The notes beneath the pieces are model-generated. The model had not been told where the DNA came from, did no database searches, and saw only the letters and a program-made list of their open reading frames with translations. Position numbers and translations under genes: made by a program. Shown piece by piece: positions 36,371 through 45,226 of a DNA stretch of 64,000 nt. How positions within the stretch are numbered: the stretch's first letter is position 1; the number at the start of each line of letters is the position of its first letter. The DNA is from Spirosoma agri. GTDB lineage: Bacteria; Bacteroidota; Bacteroidia; Cytophagales; Spirosomataceae. The stretch lies in the NCBI RefSeq assembly GCF_010747415.1, contig NZ_JAAGNZ010000002.1:1364001-1428000 (forward strand), given 5' to 3'.

Positions 36371-37765
36371 ATGAATACCAAACAACAGACCATTCAGAAA
36401 GCCGTTTCGGTATCGGGTGTGGGCTTGCATACGGGCGTATCGGCTACGATGACCTTTCTGCCCGCGCCGTCTAACCATGGCTATAAATTCCAGCGCATCG
36501 ACCTGCCTGGTCAACCGATCGTAGACGCGGATGTTGACAACGTCGTTGATCTGTCGCGGGGTACGACCATTGAACAGAGCGGGGCGCGGATTCATACGGT
36601 CGAACATACGCTGGCTGCGCTGGTGGGTTTGCAACTGGACAACGTGCTCATCCAGCTGGATGGTCCTGAACCGCCCATCATGGATGGTTCATCGATTCAG
36701 TTTATCAACGCCTTGCAGGAAGCGGGTATCGAAGAACAGAACGCCACGCGTAACTACTTCGAAGTGAATGAGTATGTTCACTACAAAAACTCGGAAAAAG
36801 ACATTGAACTGGCTGCGCTTCCGCTCAACGATTACCGCCTGACGGTGATGGTTGACTATAATTCGCGGGTGATCAGCAGCCAGCACGCGTATCTGAATGA
36901 CATCAGTCTGTTCCCCGAGCAGATCGCCAATTGCCGAACCTTCGTTTTTCTGCATGAGCTGGAAGCGTTGTACAAGCAGAACCTCATCAAAGGAGGTGAT
37001 TTGACCAACGCCATCGTTATCGTTGACCGCGATGTGGAAGATGGTGAACTGGACTACCTGGCCGACCTGCTTCACAAACCAAAAGTAAGCGTTAACAAGC
37101 GGGAGGGCATCCTGAACAACATTCAGCTGCACTATCCCAACGAAATGGCGCGCCATAAACTGCTGGATGTAGTGGGTGATCTGGCCCTGATCGGTCGTCC
37201 CATCAAAGCGCAGATTCTGGCCGCCCGGCCTGGTCATGCGGCCAACGTGGCTTTCGCTAAAAAGATCAAGAAACTCATCCAGAAAAATGCGGCCAACCAA
37301 GTGCCGCAATACGATCCGAAACAGCCGCCCGTGCTGGACATTAACCGGATATCGCAGTTGTTGCCCCACCGCTATCCGTTCCAGATGATCGACAAAATCA
37401 TTGCCCTGGACGAAAACAGCGTGGTCGGTATCAAGAACGTGACGATGAACGAGCCATTTTTTCCGGGCCATTTTCCGGGTAATCCGGTTATGCCGGGTGT
37501 GATGCAGCTCGAAGCAATGGCGCAAACGGGTGGTATTCTGGTACTTAGTACGGTGCCTGACCCTGAAAATTACTGGCCTTTTCTCGTTGGCATTGAAAAT
37601 TGCCGGTTCCGGCGCAACGTTCTGCCCGGCGATACCGTAATCTTTAGGTGCGAGTTTACGTCGCCCATGAAGCGCGGTATTGTCAAAATGCAGGGACGTG
37701 GCTATGTCAATGACAATCTTGTTTGCGAAGCCGATATGATTGCCAGTCTTGTCAAAAAGAAATGA
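36371..37765 (+). CDS. lpxC-fabZ: Bifunctional LpxC deacetylase / FabZ dehydratase
   Basis: 464-residue fusion. Residues 1 to about 310 are LpxC, the zinc deacetylase that commits to lipid A: HTVEHTLAAL near 75-84 supplies zinc His, and LLDVVGDLALIGRP near 265 and GHAANV near 288 complete the site. Residues about 320-464 are FabZ, the 3-hydroxyacyl-ACP dehydratase: LLPHRYPFQMIDKI and the active-site block FFPGHFPGNPVMPGVMQLEA. The fusion is characteristic of Bacteroidota and Chlorobi. One continuous frame, with no sign of frameshift. Confidence 0.97.
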   Translation: MNTKQQTIQKAVSVSGVGLHTGVSATMTFLPAPSNHGYKFQRIDLPGQPIVDADVDNVVDLSRGTTIEQSGARIHTVEHTLAALVGLQLDNVLIQLDGPEPPIMDGSSIQFINALQEAGIEEQNATRNYFEVNEYVHYKNSEKDIELAALPLNDYRLTVMVDYNSRVISSQHAYLNDISLFPEQIANCRTFVFLHELEALYKQNLIKGGDLTNAIVIVDRDVEDGELDYLADLLHKPKVSVNKREGILNNIQLHYPNEMARHKLLDVVGDLALIGRPIKAQILAARPGHAANVAFAKKIKKLIQKNAANQVPQYDPKQPPVLDINRISQLLPHRYPFQMIDKIIALDENSVVGIKNVTMNEPFFPGHFPGNPVMPGVMQLEAMAQTGGILVLSTVPDPENYWPFLVGIENCRFRRNVLPGDTVIFRCEFTSPMKRGIVKMQGRGYVNDNLVCEADMIASLVKKK

Positions 37766-37776
37766 TGAATACTAAA

Positions 37777-37816
37777 TGACGAATGATAAAACCCGTTGCG
37801 GCCATATCATTTGTCA
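37777..37816. repeat. Stem-loop in the lpxC-lpxA gap
   Basis: A 12-bp stem with one G-T pair (37777-37788 with 37805-37816) and a 16-base loop sits between the stop of lpxC-fabZ and the start of lpxA. The flanks are unusually rich in AATGA/TCATT words. There is no T-run, so transcript stabilisation or attenuation is more likely than full termination. Confidence 0.5.
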
Positions 37817-37846
37817 TTCACCTTTTCATCATTTATCATTAAAAAT

Positions 37847-38641
37847 ATGATTCAACCATTAGCCTATATTCACCCTGAAGCGAAGATTGCGCAGAACGTG
37901 GTGATTGAACCCTTTGCCATCATTCACAAAGACGTTGAAATTGCAGAGGGAACATGGATTGGTTCGCACGCCGTTATCAACGAGGGTGCCCGCATTGGTC
38001 GTAATTGCAAGATTTATCCGGGTGCCGTTATTTCATCGACTCCGCAGGATTTGAAGTTTAATAATGAGTACACCCGGACATTCATTGGCGATAATACGAC
38101 CATCCGGGAGTATGCGACCATCAGCCGGGGAACGGAAGAGCATTGGAAGACCGAAATCGGAACCAACTGTCTCGTCATGGCTTACGCTCACGTGGCCCAC
38201 GATTGCCGGATCGGTAATCATTGTCTGATTATCAATAATGTGCAAATGGCGGGCCATGTTCACATGGGTGACTGGGCCATCATTGGTGGATCAAGCTCCG
38301 TGCACCAGTGGGTGAAAATTGGGCCACATGCTATGGTATCGGGTGGGTCGCTGGTCCGTAAAGATGTGCCTCCGTTTACCAAGGCTGCCCGTGAACCGCT
38401 TTCGTACACGGGTATCAACTCTATAGGGCTGCGTCGTCGTGGGTACGAAAACGACAAGATTAACCAGATCCAGGAAATCTACCGGTATATCTACCTGCGT
38501 GGCCTGAACAACGCGGAAGCGCTGACCCAAATTGAATTGCAGTTGCCCCCATCCGACGAGCGGGATGAGATCGTTAATTTTATCCGGAGTTCGGAGCGCG
38601 GTATCATGAAAGGACCCGCTACGAACGGAGACCGGGAATAA
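37847..38641 (+). CDS. lpxA: UDP-N-acetylglucosamine acyltransferase
   Basis: 264 residues from the ATG at 37847 (MIQPLAYIHPEAKIA), the standard start and length. Left-handed beta helix with hexapeptide repeats, the catalytic His in AYAHVAHDCRIGNHC near 125, GGSSSVHQWVKIG near 160, and the C-terminal helical domain starting at INSIGLRRRGY. It carries out the first acylation step of lipid A synthesis. Its upstream extension (17 codons) falls inside the stem-loop gap and is not used. Confidence 0.96.
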   Translation: MIQPLAYIHPEAKIAQNVVIEPFAIIHKDVEIAEGTWIGSHAVINEGARIGRNCKIYPGAVISSTPQDLKFNNEYTRTFIGDNTTIREYATISRGTEEHWKTEIGTNCLVMAYAHVAHDCRIGNHCLIINNVQMAGHVHMGDWAIIGGSSSVHQWVKIGPHAMVSGGSLVRKDVPPFTKAAREPLSYTGINSIGLRRRGYENDKINQIQEIYRYIYLRGLNNAEALTQIELQLPPSDERDEIVNFIRSSERGIMKGPATNGDRE

Positions 38642-38643
38642 TC

Positions 38644-38689
38644 ATTCGCAGTTTGTAGTTGTGGTTCACAGGTACTATAAACTGCGAAT
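38644..38689. repeat. Stem-loop after lpxA
   Basis: An 11-bp perfect stem (38644-38654 with 38679-38689) with a 24-base loop, right after the lpxA stop. It is the second intercistronic hairpin in this cluster. Confidence 0.5.
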
Positions 38690-38705
38690 CACAAACGACG
38701 AACGA

Positions 38706-39350
38706 ATGGAAATCAGGGCTGAGCAGGTCGGAAAGAAATACCGGAAAGAGTGGATCTTTCGCCGGGTTGCCCTAACACTGACGGCTGGATCAAGCTACAC
38801 ATTCGTAGGTCCGAACGGAAGCGGCAAGTCAACTCTGTTGCAGCTGCTGGCTGGTAGTTTGCCACTCACGGAGGGCCAGCTGAGCTACCGTCAACAGGAT
38901 ACCGTGATTGAGCCAGACAACTGGTTCCGGCACGTCAACATAGCCGCTCCTTACCTCGAACTGGTCGAAGAGTTGTCGCTCGATGAGTTATTGACCTTTC
39001 ACCAAACGTTTAAGCCGTTTAAGGCCGGATTTACCCCGGAGATCGTTGCCGAACAGCTCCTGCTTGGCCATGCCCGCCATAAAGAGATCAAGTATTTTTC
39101 GTCGGGGATGAAGCAGCGGGTAAAATTAGGGCTTGCCTTTTTCTCTGAAGCACCCATCGTCATCCTCGACGAACCAACATCTAATCTTGACCGTCAGGGC
39201 GTAGCCTGGTACCAGGAGCAGGTCCGTCAGCTGATCAAACCAGCCGTATCAATTGCTGGCCATTCAGCTCAACTGCTGCTGATCGGCTCCAATCAGCCGG
39301 AAGAATATGATTTCTGCCCCAACGTGCTGAACATGACCCAGTGGAAATAG
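38706..39350 (+). CDS. ABC transporter ATP-binding protein
   Basis: 214 residues from the ATG at 38706; a GTG at 38661 is in frame but lies in the hairpin region. Walker A is GPNGSGKST near 36, the signature is FSSGMKQRVKLGLAF near 135, and Walker B is IVILDEPTSNLD near 157. The domain stands alone without a membrane partner in the window. It follows lpxA in many Bacteroidota; its cargo is not established and should not be assumed to be lipopolysaccharide. Confidence 0.9.
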   Translation: MEIRAEQVGKKYRKEWIFRRVALTLTAGSSYTFVGPNGSGKSTLLQLLAGSLPLTEGQLSYRQQDTVIEPDNWFRHVNIAAPYLELVEELSLDELLTFHQTFKPFKAGFTPEIVAEQLLLGHARHKEIKYFSSGMKQRVKLGLAFFSEAPIVILDEPTSNLDRQGVAWYQEQVRQLIKPAVSIAGHSAQLLLIGSNQPEEYDFCPNVLNMTQWK

Positions 39351-39428
39351 TCGAAAAGTTTCCAATCTAAAAAGTGAATAGCATTACGTTGAGTGATGAC
39401 CCTTACTTTTTAAGGTACTCATCAACGG

Positions 39429-40964
39429 CTACTCAGTCAGTAGGCGCAGTAACCAATCTGGTTTCAGGAATAAACCCACGACAGGCACTACTAAACCCAC
39501 CGCCAGCCATACGGCCGATTTGGGAAGATGACCGGCTAATGCCTGTTCTGTCGAGGGAGGGACCGGGCGGAAGAAGAGCAAAAACGGAATTTTCAGGTAA
39601 TAAACCAGCGAGATCAAGGCATTGAGCAAACCGAGCACGAAGAGCGCCAGTAGCCAGTTGTCGCCGGTGTGTTGGTAGGCGTCGAAGAGGGCTGAAAATG
39701 CCAGCAACTTGGCCGTAAAGCCAACCGTCGGTGGCAGACCGGTCAGTGCTAGCATAACGACTGTCAACGCAACGGATACGAGTGGATACCGTGGCCCCAG
39801 ACCGGCTAATTTGCTGATAGTTAAATCCGTACCGGCAGCGCGGGCGAGTAAATCGATAAGAAAGAAAGCCGCCAGCGAAATAAACAGGTACGTTCCGATA
39901 TAAAACAGAACGGCTTCAAACCCGGCTTGGGTCAACGCCACGACGCCGACCAGAAGAAAACCCGCATGAGCAATGGATGAATAGGCCAGGAGACGCTTGG
40001 CGTCCGTTTGCCGAAGGGCGGATAAGTTGCCGATCAGGATACCCGCCAGCGCCAGCACGGCCAGTGGCGTTTGTAGAGCCGTTATCGTCGGGCCAGCCAG
40101 CGTTTCTACGCCCGTAGAGTCAACCGGCAAAACGGTTACGATCCGCATCAGCACCAGTATGGCAGCCGCTTTAGGCGCGATCGAAAAGAATGCCGCTACG
40201 GGAACGGGTGCCGCTTCGTAGGCGTCGGGGGTCCAGACATGGAAGGGTACACCCGCCAATTTGAAGAGTAGGCCCGCCAGCGTGAGTAAAATAGAAACGG
40301 TAACTACACCGGTCTCCTGCCGACTGAGTTCAGCAACGAACGTTTCGGCGGTGAGGTCGAGGGTGCCGGTCATGCCGTAGAGTAACGACATTCCATAAAG
40401 CATGATCGCTGAACTAACCGCCCCAAACAACAGATACTTAATCCCCCCTTCCGACGCTTTTCGAGTGGCTGTCAGGGCCGTGAGCAGATAGGAGCAGATC
40501 GAAACGAGTTCGATGCTCAGGTAGATACTGAGCAGGTTGACAGATACGGTCATCAAAAATAGACCCAGCGTCATGGCAACCAGCAGGGAGTACCATTCCA
40601 GCGGCAACCGGCCCTCGGCCCCCGACTCCTCCCGCAACGGCTGACTAGTCAACAACTCATAGAGCAGCACAAAAACGCCCGACAACGCAATGACCACCTG
40701 AACGAAAATCGCCTGATTGTCCACGAACAGCAGGTGCATGAACAAAAAGCCACGCACGGGCAACAAAGCCGCCCAGGCACCGGCCAGCAGCACGGTGAAA
40801 ACGCTCAGGACGGCCAGCCACAGGCGCGTTTTTGGCTGAGCCGATGATCGCAGTAGTAGAAGTTCGGTAATTAGGATGCCGCAAAAAGCCACCGACAGCC
40901 AGGCCATAGGGCCGAAGCCGCCGAGGCTGTTCAGAATATCGTTAAGCTGATCGGTGAGAGACAA
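39429..40964 (-). CDS. nuoN: NADH-quinone oxidoreductase subunit N
   Basis: 511 residues with about 13-14 membrane helices. The antiporter-like core is clear: LLSIYLSIELVSICSYLLTAL near 140 holds the conserved Glu of the proton channel, and the Lys region lies near GGIKYLLFGAVSSAIMLYGMSLLYG. DAKRLLAYSSIAHAGFLLVGV near 315 is a Nuo/Mrp hallmark. It is the last subunit of the proton-pumping arm of complex I. Unusually no other nuo gene is adjacent: terC lies 13 bp upstream and the lipid A cluster is convergent. Confidence 0.9.
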   Translation of the reverse strand: MSLTDQLNDILNSLGGFGPMAWLSVAFCGILITELLLLRSSAQPKTRLWLAVLSVFTVLLAGAWAALLPVRGFLFMHLLFVDNQAIFVQVVIALSGVFVLLYELLTSQPLREESGAEGRLPLEWYSLLVAMTLGLFLMTVSVNLLSIYLSIELVSICSYLLTALTATRKASEGGIKYLLFGAVSSAIMLYGMSLLYGMTGTLDLTAETFVAELSRQETGVVTVSILLTLAGLLFKLAGVPFHVWTPDAYEAAPVPVAAFFSIAPKAAAILVLMRIVTVLPVDSTGVETLAGPTITALQTPLAVLALAGILIGNLSALRQTDAKRLLAYSSIAHAGFLLVGVVALTQAGFEAVLFYIGTYLFISLAAFFLIDLLARAAGTDLTISKLAGLGPRYPLVSVALTVVMLALTGLPPTVGFTAKLLAFSALFDAYQHTGDNWLLALFVLGLLNALISLVYYLKIPFLLFFRPVPPSTEQALAGHLPKSAVWLAVGLVVPVVGLFLKPDWLLRLLTE

Positions 40965-40977
40965 AATACCTGCTAAA

Positions 40978-41790
40978 TTAAATCATATGGTCGCGGTGTG
41001 CTTCTTCTTCATACCCATGCAGTTGAATAGGAGCCTGCTTTTTGCGAAGCCGGATATTAAGAAATTCGACCAGCAGCGAGAATGCAATCGCGAAGTACAG
41101 ATACCCCTTAGGAACCGTACCAACTTCCTGATTAAAAATGACCACTTCAGACAGGTGCGCACCTTCGGCTACGAGCATGAAGCCAATCATGATCAGAAAC
41201 GCCAGTCCAAGCATCTGAATCGTTGGGTGCTCATTAACGAACTTGCCGACGGGTCCGGCAAAAAACATCATGATCAGAATAGAAAGCACGACGGCAATCA
41301 TCATAACCGTGACGTTCTGCGTCAAACCAATAGCCGTCAGAATTGAGTCGATGGAGAAGACGATATTCGTAATCGCAATCTGGGTCACCACGCTGGAAAC
41401 GCTCGTTTTTCCTTTCGTACTTCCTTCGGCTTCCTCAGGCCCGCTTCCTTCCAGCTTATGGTGAATTTCGGAGGTTGCTTTATAGAGCAGAAATAAGCCA
41501 CCCGCGAACAGAATCAGACTTTGCCCGGTGAAGGCGGCCCGGAACCAACCCGCATCAACGTGCGTAAACGGTTTGCTCAGCGATATGACAAACGAAATAC
41601 CCAGCAACAGGATCAGCCGGAACGCCATAGCCAGCACCAAGCCGATGTTCCGCGCTTTAGCTTGGTCTTCTTGAGCCAGCTTATTGGCAGCAATGGAAAT
41701 AAAAATAATGTTATCGATTCCCAGGACAATTTCCAGAAAGGTCAGCGTCAGTAAACTGATAATCGATTCGGCAGAGAAGAGCTCGCTCAT
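40978..41790 (-). CDS. TerC-family integral membrane protein
   Basis: 270 residues from the ATG at 41790 (MSELFSAESII); a long open upstream part is not protein-like. It has about seven membrane helices and the family signature LEIVLGIDNIIFISI near residue 22, with a second Asp in NIVFSIDSILTAIG near 150. The Asp residues in these helices are taken to bind a metal; TerC proteins are linked to manganese export and tellurite resistance. It ends 13 bp before nuoN, suggesting co-transcription. Confidence 0.92.
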   Translation of the reverse strand: MSELFSAESIISLLTLTFLEIVLGIDNIIFISIAANKLAQEDQAKARNIGLVLAMAFRLILLLGISFVISLSKPFTHVDAGWFRAAFTGQSLILFAGGLFLLYKATSEIHHKLEGSGPEEAEGSTKGKTSVSSVVTQIAITNIVFSIDSILTAIGLTQNVTVMMIAVVLSILIMMFFAGPVGKFVNEHPTIQMLGLAFLIMIGFMLVAEGAHLSEVVIFNQEVGTVPKGYLYFAIAFSLLVEFLNIRLRKKQAPIQLHGYEEEAHRDHMI

Positions 41791-42004
41791 GGTTGGAACA
41801 AAAGTACAGCCCAAAAATAGCGGCTCCAAACCGGGTCTGCAATAAGTTTTGTTCACCAACGAACGCTCATCAGTATAAAAGGTCGGTAAATCGGGCTGAT
41901 TGGTACATACGTAATTGGCTGAATCGGGCAGGTAGAAGCCGTGGAAATGGTTACATAGGCAATTGATCGCCTGGTTGCATACGACAAGTACCGCAGCCCA
42001 ACCC

Positions 42005-43558
42005 TTACTTATACTGCAATTCGATGAGCAGTGGAACGACATTGCCTGTCACGCCCGGCTTGACCTCAAAGCCGATCTGATTGTTGCGATAGTGAATCTG
42101 ATCTTGTTTCACCAGTTGATCGCCCAGCACATCGGTCAGGCGTTTGTCGAGTGGACCCTTTTTGCGATCGAGCGTTTTGATGAACCCATCCATATTTAAG
42201 GGTCGTTTGGCAAACAGGATTAGCAGGTAATCGGATTTGTTACCCTTGTGCTTTTCCATGACAATCGAACTTTTTTCGGACGGATAGGCAATGGTCGTGT
42301 TTGGCCCTAGCAGCGGACTGGTCAGTTCATCGGCCGGAAACAGCTTTTCGACCTCGCCATCTTTCTGGGTGGTGAGCGCGTAGACGTAGGTGTTTTCCGA
42401 ATTGTTCAGATAAAATTTGAACCGTGTTCCGGACGCATACGCGTTGACCACACGGTAGGGACGGATGTCGGTAGGAGCCGACTCGTCCGAGACAACTTTC
42501 AGGTCGCGCGTTACCTGACGAGTAACCTCCATCGTGGTCCCGTCGTTGAGCTTCAACTCCGCCGAGCCATGTCGGCTGTCATCGGCGGGAGGGGTGTTGG
42601 ATGTGGGACGATTCGTGCTGGAACTGGTGAGAATAACTGTTCCGGGCCGATTGCCCGCTTCCTGCGAGGCCTCATAGACCTGAAACGCATTCAGTGCAAA
42701 TTTGCCAAAGTAACTGTACGGAATCCAGCAGAACCCTTTTTCGCCCCAGCCCGTATTCCAGCTGTTGACGATGCGAAAGGCCCCCCCGTATTGCTTATCG
42801 CTGTACCCAATTACACACAGTGCCTGATTGTAAAGAATATCAGCGGCTTTTTCGTTTGGTGCGGGTTCCCAGACGGTGCGCGCTTCTTCGAATGACAACG
42901 GTGCGCCAATGCCCACCACCACCGGATTACCTTCCGACAAAGCTTTTTTTACGGCAAGCACCTTCTGAGCACCATCGGCTTGTTCCGCGAATAACTGCTG
43001 ATAGTCGCCAATTCTAAATTGGGAGGCTTCTTTGGCTGCGGCAGGCGGAATGGCCTGATTACAAAGTGGGTAAGTTAACGTACTCAAACGCGGTACCCCA
43101 TCAACTTTTAGCACGTCTAATGCCTCCTCGATGGTACCCCCGCCCTGACAGTTCACGTCTTTCGGATCGCGGATTTTGTCGTACACGAACGTTGGCGAAA
43201 AACGGGCTTCGTCCAGCTTCGGTTTCTGGCTAATGTTTTTTTCTTTCCCCTCCATAATGGTTCGCAGGTAGTACGCCGTGGCAAACGCCACCGAGGTTTC
43301 CTGCTTGCCCTGATCGCCAACACTGGGGCAAAATTGCTCGTACGATACCTGAGCGGGTAAGTTGGCGAAGCTGCGCGTTGCCAGCGGAGCCTTGTTCATG
43401 ACCGTCAGCGAACGGGTGCGACTTAGTTTCATGCCGCCTGCATACTTGCGCATTGGGGGCTGGCGATCCGACTGAGCCTGTGTAGTTAACGTCGCAAAAC
43501 TCGCCGTCATCAGTAAAATGGCGGTTCCGAAGCGCGTGGTTGCTATGGTTGGTTTCAT
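42005..43558 (-). CDS. Papain-fold (C1-like) pseudo-peptidase with DUF4384
   Basis: 517 residues from the ATG at 43558, which gives a signal peptide ending near TTQAQ. The first half aligns with C1-family bacterial peptidases: CPSVGDQGKQETSVAFATAY, SPTFVYDKIRDPKDVNCQGG, GTIEEALDVL, and the Asn block IVNSWNTGWGEKGF. At the nucleophile, where family members have G-S-C, it has T-S (Ser89). At the base, where they have His-Ala, it has Gln-Ala (Gln245); Asn265 remains. It should therefore be inactive as a protease. The C-terminal part (about 330-517) resembles DUF4384 (FKFYLNNSENTYVYALTTQKDGEVEKLFP). Last gene of the T6SS run, behind a strong hairpin. Confidence 0.8.
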   Translation of the reverse strand: MKPTIATTRFGTAILLMTASFATLTTQAQSDRQPPMRKYAGGMKLSRTRSLTVMNKAPLATRSFANLPAQVSYEQFCPSVGDQGKQETSVAFATAYYLRTIMEGKEKNISQKPKLDEARFSPTFVYDKIRDPKDVNCQGGGTIEEALDVLKVDGVPRLSTLTYPLCNQAIPPAAAKEASQFRIGDYQQLFAEQADGAQKVLAVKKALSEGNPVVVGIGAPLSFEEARTVWEPAPNEKAADILYNQALCVIGYSDKQYGGAFRIVNSWNTGWGEKGFCWIPYSYFGKFALNAFQVYEASQEAGNRPGTVILTSSSTNRPTSNTPPADDSRHGSAELKLNDGTTMEVTRQVTRDLKVVSDESAPTDIRPYRVVNAYASGTRFKFYLNNSENTYVYALTTQKDGEVEKLFPADELTSPLLGPNTTIAYPSEKSSIVMEKHKGNKSDYLLILFAKRPLNMDGFIKTLDRKKGPLDKRLTDVLGDQLVKQDQIHYRNNQIGFEVKPGVTGNVVPLLIELQYK

Positions 43559-43574
43559 GGGAATAAGAAGTAAT

Positions 43575-43634
43575 CCGAACGGCCACATTCGGAGGGTGAT
43601 ACTCGCTGTTCGCTCGCCGAATGTGGCCATTCGG
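43575..43634. repeat. 18-bp hairpin before the pseudo-peptidase gene
   Basis: Arms 43575-43592 and 43617-43634 pair at 17 of 18 positions (one wobble). It lies after the TssO/P-like stop (43645) and covers the leader of the pseudo-peptidase, so it may limit read-through or stabilise the upstream message. Confidence 0.6.
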
Positions 43635-43644
43635 GCTAGAAGTG

Positions 43645-44607
43645 CTATTCTTTTTCCAGTTCGACTTTAATCTGTTTTTTCAGCTGAATAGACAGCGAGC
43701 TTGCACCGGTCGCGCCAACGTCGAGTCCGGCCGTATTCCCATGGATGGTCAGTGCCATGAGTCCGTCGGCAATGGGAAACTGTTCTTCCTTGGTGGTTTT
43801 GTCCACATAGCTGATGCGCCAGGGGGTGCGCTCGGGTACTGACAAGCCTACGATTTTGAAGCCGGGGGGAGCCGTATAGAGTTCTTTCCGTTCCGTAATT
43901 TTCGCCTGTGTGCCGGTTTCGGCTCCACCGGTTTCGAAATAGACGCCTAGCACGACCTGACGCTCGCGAACGATCATGAACTGCACTGACGCGTTGATTT
44001 CTGGGTTGTTTTTACCAAACTCACCGGTTCCGGAAATAAGTAGCGGCTTAAACGGACCGTACACACCGGGATTAATGGCGGGTCCGGTCGGTGCTGCTGG
44101 GGCAGGGGCGGGTTTGGCACTTGGTTTAGGGGCCGCAGCAACCGCCTTTATTTCGTTACCCGTTGCTGCGAGAGCCGCCAGCAATGCCGCTTTCTTGGCC
44201 TCCAGCTGAATCTTTTGTGAATTCAGCAACTGAACGCCTTCATCACCCTCTTTGCGGGCATTTTCGTATTCACCAGCCAGTTGTCGATAACTATTCGTGG
44301 TGGCCATGAACAACGGCTTTGGAAATTGCTGGTCCAGTGCACTTGCGTTGGCATAGAAAGAACGGAGCCAGGTGTCGGTCAGGGGGGCACCCTGTTCCAG
44401 GGCGGTCAGCATCTTGTCCGTTCCACTCAGTTGTTTTTTGTAGGCCAGGATTTCCTGCACCGACTGATTTTGCTGAACGCTGGTTAAGCGGGGAATGAGG
44501 GCTATCGACAACCACCAGCATAGCGTCGTCAGCAGCAGTAGCGCGGCATACAGGCCCAGAAACTGACCCCAACGCTTTGATCGTTCAACTTGATTTATTG
44601 GCTTCAT
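43645..44607 (-). CDS. T6SSiii single-pass membrane protein (TssO/TssP candidate)
   Basis: 320 residues from the ATG at 44607 (MKPINQVERSKRWGQFLG). One membrane helix at about residues 14-38, then a long helical, partly coiled-coil region to about 165, an Ala/Pro/Lys-rich linker (KPAPAPAAP) and a beta-rich C-terminal domain. T6SSiii lacks the TssJLM complex and instead has TssN-R; this placement next to PAAR and TssK and the single-pass layout fit TssO or TssP. The linker and C-terminal domain are longer than expected for TssO, so TssP is possible. Which one it is cannot be settled here. Confidence 0.6.
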   Translation of the reverse strand: MKPINQVERSKRWGQFLGLYAALLLLTTLCWWLSIALIPRLTSVQQNQSVQEILAYKKQLSGTDKMLTALEQGAPLTDTWLRSFYANASALDQQFPKPLFMATTNSYRQLAGEYENARKEGDEGVQLLNSQKIQLEAKKAALLAALAATGNEIKAVAAAPKPSAKPAPAPAAPTGPAINPGVYGPFKPLLISGTGEFGKNNPEINASVQFMIVRERQVVLGVYFETGGAETGTQAKITERKELYTAPPGFKIVGLSVPERTPWRISYVDKTTKEEQFPIADGLMALTIHGNTAGLDVGATGASSLSIQLKKQIKVELEKE

Positions 44608-44662
44608 AGAGCTGTAGAGGGTGGGGGAGGGAGGAATCATAACCGATTACTCGCCACCCATT

Positions 44663-45163
44663 TTACGGTTGAGCGGCTTTAAGGGCCCGCATACTTTCCA
44701 GACTCGACTGTTTAAGCATCAGCTGGGTTTCCAGGCTCTGAATGTCGGTTTTGAGTGTTACCACCTGGTCAGTCAACTGGTCTTTGGTGTCGGCTTTCGT
44801 CTGGCGGTCAGATGCCTGCAAGGCAACGGTGCCCAGCAGCTTGCTGTAATTTCGGCCCGTTGCCTGAGCCAGTGACCGAAAGAGCGTGTCGGCTTGGTAG
44901 CCGGTTTCCATACGGCTAATTGCTTCTTCCTGTTTGAACCGTATGGCCGAGAACTCACTCGCCTGTTCAATAGGGTCGGTTTTCTTTAATTTTATGTGCA
45001 AACTGTCGGCTCGGTTTATATCCGTCAGAAACTGATCTTCCTGATCGGCAGACGTTCCCTGACCGTCGGACGGTTTCTGGCCGCTAAGCGCGTACACAAG
45101 CGCACCGATACTGCCACCGAACAGGAGCGTTACGAGAAGAAATTTGATAAACGATGCGTTCAT
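44663..45163 (-). CDS. T6SSiii single-pass membrane protein (TssO/TssP candidate)
   Basis: 166 residues: a short N-terminal membrane helix (MNASFIKFLLVTLLFGGSIGALVYAL, shown only by its limits 1-25), then a charged helical region with heptad character (DQVVTLKTDIQSLETQLMLK near 130). Its length matches that of TssO. It lies between the PAAR protein and the longer single-pass protein, all on one strand. A role in the membrane-anchoring complex of T6SSiii is inferred from context, topology and size. Confidence 0.6.
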   Translation of the reverse strand: MNASFIKFLLVTLLFGGSIGALVYALSGQKPSDGQGTSADQEDQFLTDINRADSLHIKLKKTDPIEQASEFSAIRFKQEEAISRMETGYQADTLFRSLAQATGRNYSKLLGTVALQASDRQTKADTKDQLTDQVVTLKTDIQSLETQLMLKQSSLESMRALKAAQP

Positions 45164-45226
45164 GAGTTTGGCGCTAGATACGAGACATTAGATTCGGACT
45201 GTGGGTCATTTTCACTTGGTGCAGAT

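Noticed and set aside
36371..37765. Possible frameshift joining two genes (lpxC and fabZ)
   Set aside because: One uninterrupted frame; the fusion is a known feature of the phylum.
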